Notes: generated by a model from the sequence alone, not told the origin. DNA of 64,000 nt from Ligustrum vulgare (GCA_963555705.1 OY743177.1:51784596-51848595), one strand, 5' to 3'; positions 20,000 to 33,148 are shown, numbered from the stretch's first letter. Made by a program: numbers and translations.

Positions 20000-20695
20000 G
20001 AACATAATCGTTCATTTGCAAAATGGTTCAAAGATAAAGTCATGAAAGAATTGTCACAAACACCGAATACCATTGTTGAAACGGTAAAGTGGTTAGCTTA
20101 CGGTCCTACCATGATTGTGAGGTCATATGAAGCATATGACATTAATGGGTATACGTTTTACACTAAACGTCAAGATGATAAGAGTGCAGTGCAAAACAGT
20201 GGAGTGACACAAGTAGCACTATCAAGAGATTTTTCAAATGCTAAAGATACCATGCCAGTAGATGCCTCGATGTCCTATTATGGTATTATTGAAGATATTT
20301 GGGAACTTGATTATAGGGAGTTCAAGTTTCCTCTCTTCCAATGTAAATGGGTTGATAACCGACGGGGTGTTCGGGTGGATGAATTAGGATTCACTATGGT
20401 GGATTTCGGCCGGTTGGGTTATCTAGACGAGCCATTCATACTTGCATCACAAGCCAAACAGGTATTTTATGTTCTTGATCCTGCCGATACTAAGTGGTCA
20501 GTCGTCCTTCAAGGAAAGAGACGCATTGTTGGGATTGGTGATGTAGTAGATGAAGAAGATTATGATCACTTTGATGAAACCCCTCCATTTTCTATCGATA
20601 TACAACAGAGTGCAACTTTAGGGGAAGATAACATTGAATCAAATTATATGCGTTGGGATCATGAAGAAGGATTATGGATTGACCGTCGTTCCTGA
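20000..20695 (+). pseudogene. TNP2-type CACTA transposase, C-terminal part only
   Basis: The frame is open from about 20000 (reading into Arg-Ser-Phe-Ala-Lys-Trp-Phe) to a stop at 20693-20695, about 231 residues. It carries the conserved GP...V..YEAYDINGYTF...NSGV block. The DUF4216-type segment follows, with PLFQCKWVDNRRGVRVDELG and PFILASQAKQVFYV, then an acidic tail. Full TNP2 proteins are roughly three to four times longer and have a catalytic Transposase_21 region and a DUF4218 region upstream. Neither is present between the left terminus and this exon. The remaining frame is undamaged, which suggests the deletion is older than most point decay or that the segment is still transcribed. 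It cannot transpose the element by itself. Confidence 0.9.
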
Positions 20696-20856
20696 TTATT
20701 AATTGTATGAGTTTATTTACAGTCTTTGCTTTTAACTTTGTTTTACTTTTCATATATGCTCTATACATTTTTAACAATTTCTTTTGTCGTTTTGATAACA
20801 ATAATTTATTAATACGTTGTTATATGTGCAGGTACGTTAAAAGTAGTCTCAATATA

Positions 20857-22976
20857 ATGGCCGAGTCTTCATCATCTTCAGGTGATCATCGTGCTATCAG
20901 TACCAAAAGGACTAGAGGGCCAACAATGTGTAAGAACATGAAGAAGGCCGGTGAAGTGAATGTCATCGAGTTCGATGACAAACATAGGCCAATCGGATCA
21001 GGAAAGGGGAACTTCAAACACTATGTCGGGTGTTTGGCCCGTATTCACGTTGACATTAACATCAGTGATTGGCACAAGGTTGATCCCGGCCTTAAGGACT
21101 TGATGTGGGAAGAAATAAAGGTACTATCACTACATACATGGTTAATTGATAACGTTTCGTAATTTTTTCTTATAACATCGCATATTATATTCGTCTTTCA
21201 GAGGGAGTTCAACATCCTCGATGATGCAGCAAAAAAAAGGGTGTTGAAAGTTGCGGGGATGCGATGGAAAGATTTCAAGACTCGGCTGGTTCATGATTAT
21301 ATCACACATGACCACCCGAAATACACATCTCCTACGCAACTTTACTCTTTTATAACTGAAGAGCAATGGGACTCGTTTAAGAAAGAACGCCAGACTGATA
21401 AATTTAAGGTATATATATTTAATTGTACGCATGTGATTTATTTAGTTGGAAATTAAATACTTGATGTGACAATTTCAGGAAAAAAGTAAGAAAGTCAGGG
21501 ATGCTCAATTGCGAAACGAGCATCCACATTATATGGGCTCAGCTGGTTATGTGGGGATGAAGCCACAGTGGGTAGTCAGTGACCCACTCTCTTCAAGTTC
21601 TTCATGTTACATGATTAGCTCGTCGATTGTAAGTGAGGATCGAAGTTTAGATTGGATTCGAGCTAGATCGAAGAAGAAACAAGATGGAAGTTATTACATC
21701 CCCAACGAGAAAACGAGGGGGGTGTTTGATAAAATTATAAGTATATCATGATTATTTTTTCATAATTTAAATTCAAATTTACTTAAATTTATACTTATAT
21801 TTATGTTTCATTTTTCTGTTAATAGGTTGAAAAAGCTGAGCAGTCCACGCAGGGGACATTTGTGGCAAGTAGACAGCACGATATTTTAAGTGAAGCCCTT
21901 GGTAAGCCGGATCACCCTGGTAGGGTGAGGGGGTATGGTGTCTATGTGACCACGAGGGATGTTTACGGCAAGCCTGATGATTACATTAGACGTTCCTGTG
22001 GGGTCGTCTCAGTAGACGATATTAAGGAGATGATCAGGTCAGAGATGGAGGATAGTATTGCCGACCGGGTCAGACAGCAGACCATGTCGGAGATGCAGAG
22101 TAAATTCGATACTATGCAGAGGGACTACCATAGTATGCAGACTAAATACGATGCTATCCTCCAGCGCCTGGGCTTAAATGTTGAGGCCGAGGTGGACGTA
22201 ACTGCACAACCCCGACCACCAACTCGCAGCAGTTGCCACTCCGTGGATCCAGATCCATTTCATGGACTTCAGGTATTTAATGTTATGTTATTTAGAATTT
22301 TTAACATAATTTATGTTATTTCAACTGGAAGTTGCTAACATATATGTTCAATGATGTTATACAATAGAAGCCGTCTCCTTGTCGTCTCGCCATTAGTCTT
22401 AATGGTGAGAAACAAATAGTAGCGAGCGGGATGGTTTATCCAGCCGGACCCGACACGGTGGTGCATCATCAACCTCTTTGGCCTGATCATGCTAAGGTGT
22501 CCATTGACCACATTGTCGATGGTGCAGAAGCGTGTTGTATTCCAGTGCCTTCTCAATACCACACCACAGTGGGGGAAGCTATTGGAAGCTTCTTGCAATG
22601 GCCCAAGGAGTTGGTGATTTTTGGAGAGGTACAAACATTTAGTTATATAAAAAATTCTGTCAATATTAATTTCTTTTAAATTTGTATAACTGAAGATGAT
22701 AAATGTTATCTTGTTGCAGGAAGAGGCACCACAACAGGCAAAAAAATTTAATGAAGGAAAAACACCCCAGAGTTTCGAAATGTCATCCACTCAGCGACCT
22801 GCGATTGTTGACGATGAGACGTTGCAACGTCTGGGTGGTGATTGTAAAATGTTACACACTCTGGTCATTCAATTGCCTATTGGTGATGACTTCTACCAGG
22901 TACCCGTTGATGCCGCCGTGTTCAACTTTGCATTCGATGATGGTTTTTACGTTACAGTCGGAGACATCACCGACTT
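20857..22976 (+). pseudogene. CACTA second gene, 5' part (Transposase_24-like and DUF8039-like regions)
   Basis: The proposed start is ATG 20857 (MAESSSSSGDH). Exons read as 20857-21120, 21202-21408, 21479 to about 21739, 21826-22272, 22368-22628 and 22720-22976. All junctions use GT and AG except the third donor, where ATAAGT stands in place of GTAAGT. The protein has a conserved N-terminal block (DDKHRPIG...F..Y.G), then a region typical of plant CACTA second genes (WIRARSKK..G.Y, ILSEALGKPDHPGRVRGYG), a coiled-coil-like Gln/Met stretch, and a DUF8039-like segment (RLAISLNGEKQIVASG). The last exon is cut by the retrotransposon at 22977 and resumes at 33149. The product probably binds DNA or assists transposition; its role in dicot CACTA elements is not firmly known. 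Confidence 0.85.
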
Positions 22977-23823
22977 TGTAACACCCCAAGTTTCAAAACC
23001 TTAAACCTAGGCGTGTTAACTTCCATTCACATTAAATGCGGAATTTAAAACGTTTAAACATTAAAATGCGGAAAACAAATCATTTAAAAACTTCAGCATT
23101 TTCATTTTCTATTTTAAAATCTTATAGAAATTTCGACAGAGTCTCCTCTATAAATTGGACTTAACCAACCTGTAGAGGGACATCAAAACCATTTTACAAC
23201 ATAAACTCAACTCAAATAGAAATCCAATATTCAACATACAACCCCAATTCTACTTCAAACTCCAACATCACCACATTATTTCAAACTCAATCCCCAAACT
23301 CCTCAACACAACATTTCGTATCAATAAGCTTCAATTAAATGCAATAAGTGATAATATAACCAATATTAGAAATTCCATAACTAATTTAAAACTAATCTCA
23401 ACCAAACAATTATCAACATAAAATGAATGAATTAAGAAATAATTAATTATAAACTTAATTAACTTCAAAATTTAACTTTATTTTCTTTAAAAACTTGAAG
23501 CGGTGTAGCCTGAGTCTGTCACCAAGTGCTCTCCTCGGATCACCTAACTTTCATCACCTGAAACGTTGGGGAGGGATTGGGGTGAGCTAAAGCTCAGTAA
23601 GTAAACTTTATGCATGAATGCATGCTTATGACATGAAATGCTTTAAACTTTGAAATATGTATCCCCATTCACTTTAACCTTTCAAAACTTTCAAACTTTT
23701 CAAGCTTTCACTTGACATTTCAAAACTTTCACTTCATTCCATCGTGAGCTCACTTGGTGTAACTTCTAGTCAATCAGATAACAGTGGGCCATTCTTATTT
23801 GGAACCAGATTAAATGTGCATTT

Positions 23824-23938
23824 CCACCGCAAAGCGGTTTAACATTCACTTTCCCACCGCAAAGCGGCTCATTCATTCATTCCACCGCAAAGCGGCTCAT
23901 TACATTCATTCCACCGCAAAGCGGCTCATTACATTCGG
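23824..23938. repeat. CCGCAAAGCGG tandem repeat in the LTR
   Basis: Four copies of TCCACCGCAAAGCGGYT, each followed by CATTCATT-like spacers, at steps of about 27-31 bp. CCGCAAAGCGG is itself an inverted repeat (CCGC/GCGG). The same array is in the right LTR near 30951-31065. Confidence 0.85.
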
Positions 23939-25073
23939 GTACGCCGGTCCCTTGCGCCCCATTTCCCACTCGGACCTTTCATGACATAGAAGTACACCCA
24001 TTCTTTCAAAAACTTGGGATACATAATTTTTGACAAAATTGCACTTTGACACATTCCTTTCATTAAAACATTTGACTTTCCCATTTCGATGCCAATGCAT
24101 GCTTGATGATGCAATGACATGTAACGTGCATGCTTGAACATTTCCTTGACTACACATAATTGCATATGGTAGACCAAAAGCATTAAAATTCCGTAATTAA
24201 CACGAATGTCAATTAAGCACATTAATTCCACATTAACATTCAACTTTGATGAAAGTAGGGGGAAGTTTACTTACTTGACGTCCTTAGCATTTACCGTTAT
24301 CTGGATTTGCAAGTGGAGGAACCTCGACTGCCCGTGTCGTCAATGTACAAAAATCCTAATTGTATATTCATTTAATAAAATATACTTTTAGTTGACAATT
24401 AAATGCGTTATACATTTTAAGGCTCAATCAAACATTAACTGAAATTAAAACTTCAATTTAACTCACATGTGATCTTGAGCCATGACTAATGCACATAATA
24501 TTATATTCAAAACGAGGGATCCAATTACATGCACTTACGAGTTCTTTATCATTCATTTATTCAAATTTAAGTTGAAATATTTAACTCTAGAATCAAACAA
24601 AACCTCATAACCTTAATTTCAAATGTTGAAAATAAACATTTATAATTTGAAGTTTAAAGTAAAATTTCAAACAAAGTATCATAATCTTAAAATCCCAAAT
24701 TCTGAAATCCAATACACAATCACATAATTTTCTACAATTTCTTATAACTCAATTTCACACAGTTTAACCTAAAGCTATAAAATCACTCCCTTAAAGTCCC
24801 AACAAATTCACAAATCTTAAAATCAACATATATCATTCACTTTCCCAACTACTTCAATTTAACAATTATAATAATTCGAAAATACAGTCAACTTAAATTT
24901 GAAAATATGCACATTATAACTCAAACTTTTCTTAGACATTTAATTAAGCCACTAATTCAAAATTTCGAAACCTGAAATTAATTTTCATAAATTTGAAAAA
25001 TCTGGAATTAACTCTATATTTTTTTAAAAATCAGAATTTCAGCATGTAAGTCAATACATTAGATCCATCTATA

Positions 25074-25076
<3 letters not shown>

Positions 25077-25140
<64 letters not shown>
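25077..25140. repeat. AT microsatellite, expanded in the left LTR
   Basis: An uninterrupted AT run of about 64 bp. The matching position in the right LTR (about 32204-32222) has about 18 bp. Confidence 0.9.
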
Positions 25141-25142
<2 letters not shown>

Positions 25143-26062
25143 CCCCAATCTGAGTTTAAAAATTTTGAAATTAGAAATTAAACCAAAAATCTGAATTTAT
25201 ACACCTTCACAAAAAATCTCTCAATGTTCGAAAATCACCATTCCTAAATCAAGAACGAAACTAAACATTCCAATTACACTAATTAGTTCATAAATTTCGA
25301 ATCTGAAAAATGATCTACAGACTAAAATTCTGAAATTATACATGGGTTCATATATATACACCAATATATACTTAAAACTTCATATATACATACAACAATA
25401 TATATACATGCTTGTGTGTGGGTGAAAGGGTGCGAAAGTGTGTGCGTGTGTTCGGGTTCCGTGTGTGCAGCGCGCTCGAGGGGAAAGGGGGAGGAGAAAA
25501 GGTAGAGAGGGCTTTTACCGCTGGCGGGGTGGTGATCGGCGTCGCCGGCGCCACGAACGGGAGTGAGGCGAGAGAGGGACAGGTGAGCGAGAGAGCGATA
25601 GTGAGGCCGAGCGGGTGAGAGAGTCGTGAGTGAGGGAGAGGTATAATGAGGGTTTAGGTTTAATTTTAATCTTTTGAAATTTGCAATTTGGTCCCTCAAG
25701 TCCCCTCCTTTGCAATTCAGTCCCTTAGCTCCTATAAATTGGTAATTTTAGTCCACGACCCTCAAATAAATTTTCAAAGTGTCACCAAACTTTTCTCAAC
25801 TTCAATTTAATGCAATAAAATAGAAAATAGCATGTTTAGGGAGTAAAACAATTAATCACATAAATTACACGTAAACTATTAAAATAAACAATTTAGAAAC
25901 TTTTAATTGGTACATTGATCGAGATGGCATCCAAGTCCTTCCACTGCAAAATAATTCAAATTATCGACATTAAAAAATATCATTAAATTTAGAATTTATA
26001 ACATTAACATAATTATTACGTGAAATTTAAGGATACACGAAAAATGAAAAGCGGTCTTACAA

Positions 26063-26480
26063 TTCCTTACCCCCTTAAAGAAATTTCGTCCTCGAAATTA
26101 AAACTTACCAAAAATGTGGATCATTGGTACTCATTTTATCATCGCGTTCCCAAGTAGCCTTTTCTAAAGTTCTCGCATGTGACTATTTATATATCAATTT
26201 CTCACGAAAATCTAATGACTCATAAATGAGGCTATGCGTGGAATCCGAAATATACTTCCTCAAAATAAGACGTATAACACCATTTGCATCCCAGATGGTT
26301 TTGGTAGCAATGCAATCAAATAAATTAGGTCACTCATCATTTCTAGCCTCTCAAAGGGCCAACAAAAATGCTCAACCTTCTTCTCGAATCTCATGACCCT
26401 TTCATAGGAGCTACCTTCAAAAAGATCATATCTCCTTCAACGAATTCCAAGGTTTCCTTCTTCTACCCACATAGCTTTTT
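26063..26480 (-). pseudogene. Polypurine tract and pol C-terminal remnant
   Basis: On the minus strand the tract AAGGGGGTAAGGAAT touches the left LTR. Before it the reading ends in a GluAlaThrTrpGlu-like stretch (AKATWERDDKM region, 26100-26160) followed by a broken Asn-Phe-Glu-Asp-Glu-type tail. At about 26340-26480 the minus strand gives the integrase C-terminal signature Ala-Pro-Met-Lys-Gly ... Arg-Phe-Glu-Lys-Lys. Stops and frameshifts are frequent. The order and wording are those of Tekay/Del gypsy elements; a chromodomain is not evident. Confidence 0.7.
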
Positions 26481-28974
26481 TTTTTTTTTTTTGTCTACTC
26501 TGTGAAATTTTCATTTGTTGACGAATCTTTTCAACAACTTTAGTTGTCTGCTGTACTATTTCTGGACCCGATAATCTTCTTTCTCCTAACTCACCCTCGT
26601 AAATGACAATCCACACTTTCTATCGTATAGTACTCAATACGGATCGAAGTTTGATAGTTATTGTTGTAGGAGACCATCAACCGACATTATCCCACTTATG
26701 AATTCATTCACCAACTTTCTATTTCCAGCCTTTCATAAGATCTATTCTAACGTCTAAACCTTAATACATATATATTGATTGATCACATTCTTAAAACTAA
26801 AATCAAGAAGATTGACCAAAATAATCCAGAATTAGTGAAACTTGACGTCCATACCAAAATATACAGTAGAAATACTAAAACTTTAACAGAATCTTTCTGG
26901 AAGGATTCACAACGAAATCCTTTCTAAATATGCTGACATTTCCTTTAAAATCGGAGGATCGAACTTAAATCCTGAAATCCATACTTATATATTGTAATCA
27001 AGTATTCAGCATCATACACTCATCTTAAAACAAAAGCCAAGGTTAGTTAAAAATCTATGCTTTCAAAATCATCATAACAACAATACTCTAACCAAGTATT
27101 TTATAAATAAATCATTGACCTATCACTAATGAATAAAACTTTTGTGATTCATATAGAATTCCTCATCAAGTTTACTTAACTCAAAGATACAATCCCATTA
27201 TTATAAGTAAAAGTCACACAACTGACCTCAAATAATCATATCAATCTCTCTAAGATTACAACATAATAATCATCATATCCTTCACACGAACCTTTTACGT
27301 CAATATACTCACTAAGATTTTTATATCAATCTCTCAACTCAATAAATCTTGGACTCCGCCATTGTCACTCTTTCTGCACACTACTCCATAATAAATAATC
27401 ATTGTGAAGTCTTATTCTCATTTTCCACAAATCCTATCCACAAGGACAATTGCCTAAAATTTCATTTCTTATTTTTTAATCAAGATACCATCAATAATAA
27501 TCTTCACAATTTCATGGTATGTACTATCATAAACTTTCCTCCGATCAGATGCATTACTTCTGCACTTGTACAAATCTAGGACCTGATAAAGTTTCTTTCA
27601 TCAATATTGACAACTTAATGTACATCAGTGAATCATTCACATTATGAGGAAATCCTGATTCATTTTCCATGACTGAGATTCATCATTCTTCGAATTCCAC
27701 TTAAAACCAAATATAGCATAACTTATTCATGGAAAGTCAACTTATTTCATAATTTCAATACATTATCACCTTCAGTTCTCATCATCACATTATTCCTTAC
27801 AATCATCTATTATACCTTTTATATACAATTGACCTTATGACAATCATTATCTCACATAATCCCAAACATCCAATCGCATGTCCCCAATTCCTCACTTTGA
27901 ATAAATGGTTACTCCTTTAAGGCATCTCACCATAAAATATTTTCAATATCTCCCATTCATGATAACTGACTAATCCCAATAATCATATTACATGTAAATT
28001 CAACAGACGGTAAATGATTTTCCTAACCATCACAAAGGTCTAAAATGCAAGCTCTCAACATAGCCTCTAAACTCTGTATAAAGAAATATTTGCTGATTAC
28101 TTAAGTCATTATTCAATAACCCAACTGACATCACGTCTCTTCACTAATCTCTGTAAGCCCATGGAAAATTCTCTCCAAATTTCAATAAATCTTTACTATT
28201 TCTTTAAAAACATACCAAACCATAATAATTTGTCATCTCTAAAACTTCTTTATCACCAAATATCACCAAAATAATCAAAACGATAGGAATTACCTGAATA
28301 TTCTCTCTATGTAGTATATCCAATAACATATTATTCACAAATCAACATAATGTCATCAGCTTATCTTTAACATATCTTCCCAATCAAATTCCAAAATAAA
28401 TCAACAGTATTATCTCATATCCTTATAATTTATAATATTCTCCAATACGAGTGATCATTCCTTACTAGTGATCAATCCGTTCCCAAGAATAATTAAGATT
28501 CTTCCCAATAACGCTATAATACTTGTCGTCACTCATCTTTTCAAAATATAACTTATCATTTCCCAATGTATGGATCAAATCATCACATAACTTCATGTAT
28601 ACCTTGATATCCCAGAAAAACCAATCCATAATTCCTCAACATAACAATTTCAAATCATAATTTCCAATATCAATATCTCACTTCCTTCAATACATTAGTT
28701 GGTTCAAAAGGCTACTCATACTTATAAATATATGCCACAAATCATATTCCCAAAATTTAATCACAAGACCAAATTACATAATAAATTTCTCTCAAAATAG
28801 AGGAATAATTCACTTACTCAACACAATATCCATTACTTAATTCCCAATAACTAAGAACCAAATCTTTAAACCTCTAATTTCATAGTTCTTCTCATAAAAG
28901 TCTCAATAAAATCATATCACTCATAATCTCAACATCTCATCACAACTTCATAAAACTGGTTTTGCCATGTCTAA
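26481..28974 (-). other. Decayed interior of the minus-strand gypsy element
   Basis: AT-rich sequence in which no continuous frame survives on either strand. By position it should contain the former RNase H and integrase core, but no motif strong enough to call was seen. A poly-T run is at about 26477-26492. Confidence 0.4.
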
Positions 28975-29110
28975 ATTCAATTATGCAAAGTCTCATAAAA
29001 CCATCTTTCTTCTTCATGTATAGCTCCTGAGCACCCCATGGCAAAAAGCTAGATCGAACAAAACCTTTGTCCACGAGATTCTATAGTTGCACTTTGAGCT
29101 CTCTTAAGTT
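28975..29110 (-). pseudogene. Gypsy reverse transcriptase N-terminal fragment
   Basis: On the minus strand the sequence gives a decayed match to the start of the gypsy reverse transcriptase domain: the segment read as Lys-Gly-Phe ... Arg ... Ser-Pro-Trp-Gly-Ala-Pro, then Lys-Lys-Lys-Asp-Gly and Met/Leu-Arg-Leu-Cys-Ile. The catalytic aspartate box that should follow is not found downstream. Confidence 0.7.
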
Positions 29111-29439
29111 ACGAAGGAGCCATCCGACATTATACCTTGGATACTAGAATTGCGCACTTAATCGATGACGAATCCAATTTCTCTTTTAGGCGATAAATCA
29201 CAAAGATCTTCTGAGAAATCTTTAGTCGTTCTCGAATAACAGAAATTTGTTCGAGAGAAGTATTCACCTTAGACACTTCAATTATTGCAACTAGGTATGC
29301 CTAATAACTCTTATTCATCAATTGACGAGCCTTCATCACTGATAATATCGATATAGAAAGTTTCACCTTTACTTCAACAAAGTGAAAAGGGTTTCATTTG
29401 GAGGTTTAAATACCACCTTAACGTATCCAGTGATTGAAA

Positions 29440-29710
29440 CCTTATACCGTAATAATCATTCCATTCCTAGTATAACATCAAGTTTGTGGGTATTCAGTGT
29501 TATGAAATCCATCATCTACTCCTTCCCATTCACCATGATTGGGACATTTCCCAACACATAACTTTAGTTCAACAATTCTTCAAATGGCGTTGAAAATATA
29601 AACTTGGTCTCCAGCTACTGAGATGGGTAAATCAATTTTCCTATAACTGTTGGACTATCAAATGAGTGGGTAGTCCCGAGATCAAATACGATCAGTGCTT
29701 AATACTAAGT
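29440..29710 (-). pseudogene. Gypsy aspartic protease fragment
   Basis: The minus strand gives LeuAspValIleLeuGlyMet (about 29455-29490) and, further upstream, a Phe-Asp-Leu-Gly-Thr-Thr-His-Ser-Phe site (about 29650-29710). This corresponds to the Asp-Ser-Gly-Ala-Thr-His active site of plant gypsy proteases. Several stops interrupt it. Protease upstream of reverse transcriptase is the expected order. Confidence 0.65.
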
Positions 29711-30088
29711 TCGATGACTTCTCAACTTCTCGTTTGGACATTGTATACTCTCGATCCGATATACCATTCATATCCATTTCTTATTTCACAAAAAGATCTA
29801 ATAAACGGCACCCAAACTTTTAATAACCATTACTTTCTCACTTCCTCATTTACATAACCAAGATATACTCGTCATAATCACTGACAACATTCTTAACTTT
29901 TCACTTTCCGACATTACACATTAGCATTCAAGAATTTACAATAATTGGGACATCAAATAACATTTCATAATTTAAACAAAATTTAACTTACCAGATGATC
30001 GAGGGAGAAGCACTTGAGGCGTGACTCAGTACCCGAACCATTTTCAAATAAGTTGTAAAAGTCTACAGAATCGCTTTTAAAACTCTTA

Positions 30089-30100
30089 GCTCTGATACCA
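30089..30100 (-). other. Primer-binding site, initiator tRNA-Met type
   Basis: On the minus strand TGGTATCAGAGC lies four bases after the end of the right LTR. This is the standard primer complement of Del/Tekay elements and fixes the minus orientation. Confidence 0.9.
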
Positions 30101-30104
30101 AAAA

Positions 30105-33100
30105 TGTAACACCCCAAGTTTCAAAACCTTAAACCTAGGCGTGTTAACTTCCATTCACATTAAATGCGGAATTTAAAACGTTTAAACATTAAAATGCGGA
30201 AAACAAATCATTTAAAAACTTCAACATTTTCATTTTCTATTTTAAAATCTTATAGAAATTTCGACAGAGTCTCCTCTATAAATTGGACTTAACCAACCTA
30301 TAGAGGGACATCAAAACCATTTTACAACATAAACTCAACTCAAATAGAAATCCAATATTCAACATACAACCCCAATTCTACTTCAAACTCCAACATCACC
30401 ACATTATTTCAAACTCAATCCCCAAACTCCTCAACACAACATTTCGTATCAATAAGCTTCAATTAAATGCAATAAGTGATAATATAACCAATATTAGAAA
30501 TTCCATAACTAATTTAAAACTAATCTCAACCAAACAATTATCAACATAAAATGAATGAATTAAGAAATAATTAATTATAAACTTAATTAACTTCAAAATT
30601 TAACTTTATTTTCTTTAAAAACTTGAAGCGGTGTAGCCTGAGTCTGTCACCAAGTGCTCTCCTCGGATCACCTAACTTTCATCACCTGAAATGTTGGGGA
30701 GGGATTGGGGTGAGCTAAAGCTCAGTAAGTAAACTTTATGCATGAATGCATGCTTATGACATGAAATGCTTTAAACTTTGAAATATGTATCCCCATTCAC
30801 TTTAACCTTTCAAAACTTTCAAACTTTTCAAGCTTTCACTTGACATTTCAAAACTTTCACTTCATTCCATCGTGAGCTCACTTGGTGTAACTTCTAGTCA
30901 ATCAGATAACAGTGGGCCATTCTTATTTGGAACCAGATTAAATGTGCATTTCCACCGCAAAGCGGTTTAACATTCACTTTCCCACCGCAAAGCGGCTCAT
31001 TCATTCATTCCACCGCAAAGCGGCTCATTACATTCATTCCACCGCAAAGCGGCTCATTACATTCGGGTACGCCGGTCCCTTGCGCCCCATTTCCCACTCG
31101 GACCTTTCATGACATAGAAGTACACCCATTCTTTCAAAAACTTGGGATACATAATTTTTGACAAAATTGCACTTTGACACATTCCTTTCATTAAAACATT
31201 TGACTTTCCCATTTCGATGCCAATGCATGCTTGATGATGCAATGACATGTAACGTGCATGCTTGAACATTTCCTTGACTACACATAATTGCATATGGTAG
31301 ACCAAAAGCATTAAAATTCCGTAATTAACACGAATGTCAATTAAGCACATTAATTCCACATTAACATTCAACTTTGATGAAAGTAGGGGGAAGTTTACTT
31401 ACTTGACGTCCTTAGCATTTACCGTTATCTGGATTTGCAAGTGGAGGAACCTCGACTGCCCGTGTCGTCAATGTACCAAAATCCTAATTGTATATTCATT
31501 TAATAAAATATACTTTTAGTTGACAATTAAATGCGTTATACATTTTAAGGCTCAATCAAACATTAACTGAAATTAAAACTTCAATTTAACTCACATGTGA
31601 TCTTGAGCCATGACTAATGCACATAATATTATATTCAAAACGAGGGATCCAATTACATGCACTTACGAGTTCTTTATCATTCATTTATTCAAATTTAAGT
31701 TGAAATATTTAACTCTAGAATCAAACAAAACCTCATAACCTTAATTTCAAATGTTGAAAATAAACATTTATAATTTGAAGTTTAAAGTAAAATTTCAAAC
31801 AAAGTATCATAATCTTAAAATCCCAAATTCTGAAATCCAATACACAATCACATAATTTTCTACAATTTCTTATAACTCAATTTCACACAGTTTAACCTAA
31901 AGCTATAAAATCACTCCCTTAAAGTCCCAACAAATTCACAAATCTTAAAATCAACATATATCATTCACTTTCCCAACTACTTCAATTTAACAATTATAAT
32001 AATTCGAAAATACAGTCAACTTAAATTTGAAAATATGCACATTATAACTCAAACTTTTCTTAGACATTTAATTAAGCCACTAATTCAAAATTTCGAAACC
32101 TGAAATTAATTTTCATAAATTTGAAAAATCTGGAATTAACTCTATATTTTTTTAAAAATCAGAATTTCAGCATGTAAGTCAATACATTAGATCCATCTAT
32201 AAACATATATATATATATATATTGCCCCAATCTGAGTTTAAAAATTTTGAAATTAGAAATTGAACCAAAAATCTGAATTTATACACCTTCACAAAAAATC
32301 TCTCAATTTTCGAAAATCACCATTCCTAAATCAAGAACGAAACTAAACATTCCAATTACACTAATTAGTTCATAAATTTCGAATCTGAAAAATGATCTAC
32401 AGACTAAAATTCTGAAATTATACATGGGTTCATATATATACACCAATATATACTTAAAACTTCATATATACATACAACAATATATATACATGCTTGTGTG
32501 TGGGTGAAAGGGTGCGAAAGTGTGTGCGTGTGTTCGGGTTCCGTGTGTGCAGCGCGCTCGAGGGGAAAGGGGGAGGAGAAAAGGTAGAGAGGGCTTTTAC
32601 CGCTGGCGGGGTGGTGATCGGCGTCGCCGGCGCCACGAACGGGAGTGAGGCGAGAGAGGGACAGGTGAGCGAGAGAGCGAGAGTGAGGCCGAGCGGGTGA
32701 GAGAGTCGTGAGTGAGGGAGAGGTATAATGAGGGTTTAGGTTTAATTTTAATCTTTTGAAATTTGCAATTTGGTCCCTCAAGTCCCCTCCTTTGCAATTC
32801 AGTCCCTTAGCTCCTATAAATTGGTAATTTTAGTCCACGACCCTCAAATAAATTTTCAAAGTGTCACCAAACTTTTCTCAACTTCAATTTAATGCAATAA
32901 AATAGAAAATAGCATGTTTAGGGAGTAAAACAATTAATCACATAAATTACACGTAAACTATTAAAATAAACAATTTAGAAACTTTTAATTGGTACATTGA
33001 TCGAGACGGCATCCAAGTCCTTCCACTGCAAAATAATTCAAATTATTGACATTAAAAAATATCATTAAATTTAGAATTTATAACATTAACATAATTATTA

Positions 33101-33143
33101 CGTGAAATTTAAGGATACACGAAAAATGAAAAGCGGTCTTACA
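30105..33143 (-). repeat. Right LTR (5' LTR of the minus-strand element)
   Basis: 3039 bp; nearly identical to the left LTR. Ends are TG/CA, followed by the duplication GACTT. Confidence 0.95.
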
Positions 33144-33148
33144 GACTT

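Larger units (their letters stand above)
22977..26062 (-). repeat. Left LTR (3' LTR of the minus-strand element)
   Basis: 3086 bp. By eye it differs from the right LTR at about ten positions, plus a long AT microsatellite (64 bp here, about 18 bp there) that explains nearly all the 47-bp length difference. Contains a short tandem repeat (23824-23938) and a G-rich segment (about 25410-25640). Open frames inside are duplicated exactly in the other LTR and are not genes. Confidence 0.95.
22977..33143 (-). mobile_element. Young Tekay/Del-like gypsy retrotransposon with decayed interior
   Basis: Nearly identical LTRs (3086 and 3039 bp) begin TGTAACACCCC and end GGTCTTACA. They are bounded by the 5-bp duplication GACTT (22972-22976 and 33144-33148). 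The element lies in minus orientation: the initiator-Met primer site abuts the right LTR and the polypurine tract abuts the left LTR. The 4.04-kb interior keeps only decayed traces of protease, reverse transcriptase and integrase; gag is not recognisable. The LTRs are fresh although the interior is already a ruin, so this copy was probably mobilised in trans from an already defective master. It sits in exon 6 of the CACTA second gene. Confidence 0.95.

Noticed and set aside
20707..21162. Start of the CACTA second gene at 20707
   Set aside because: The upstream part is hydrophobic, AT-rich and lies after the transposase stop; similarity to CACTA second genes starts at the ATG at 20857.
23906..24243. 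Minus-strand ORFs of 83 and 104 codons, also at 31034-31371
   Set aside because: Overlapping frames over the LTR minisatellite and its flank, identical in both LTRs; no family recognised.
25322..25715. Ser/Pro-rich ORFs at 25322-25715 and 32404-32797
   Set aside because: They lie on both strands of the G-rich LTR segment and are duplicated with the LTRs; low-complexity composition explains them.
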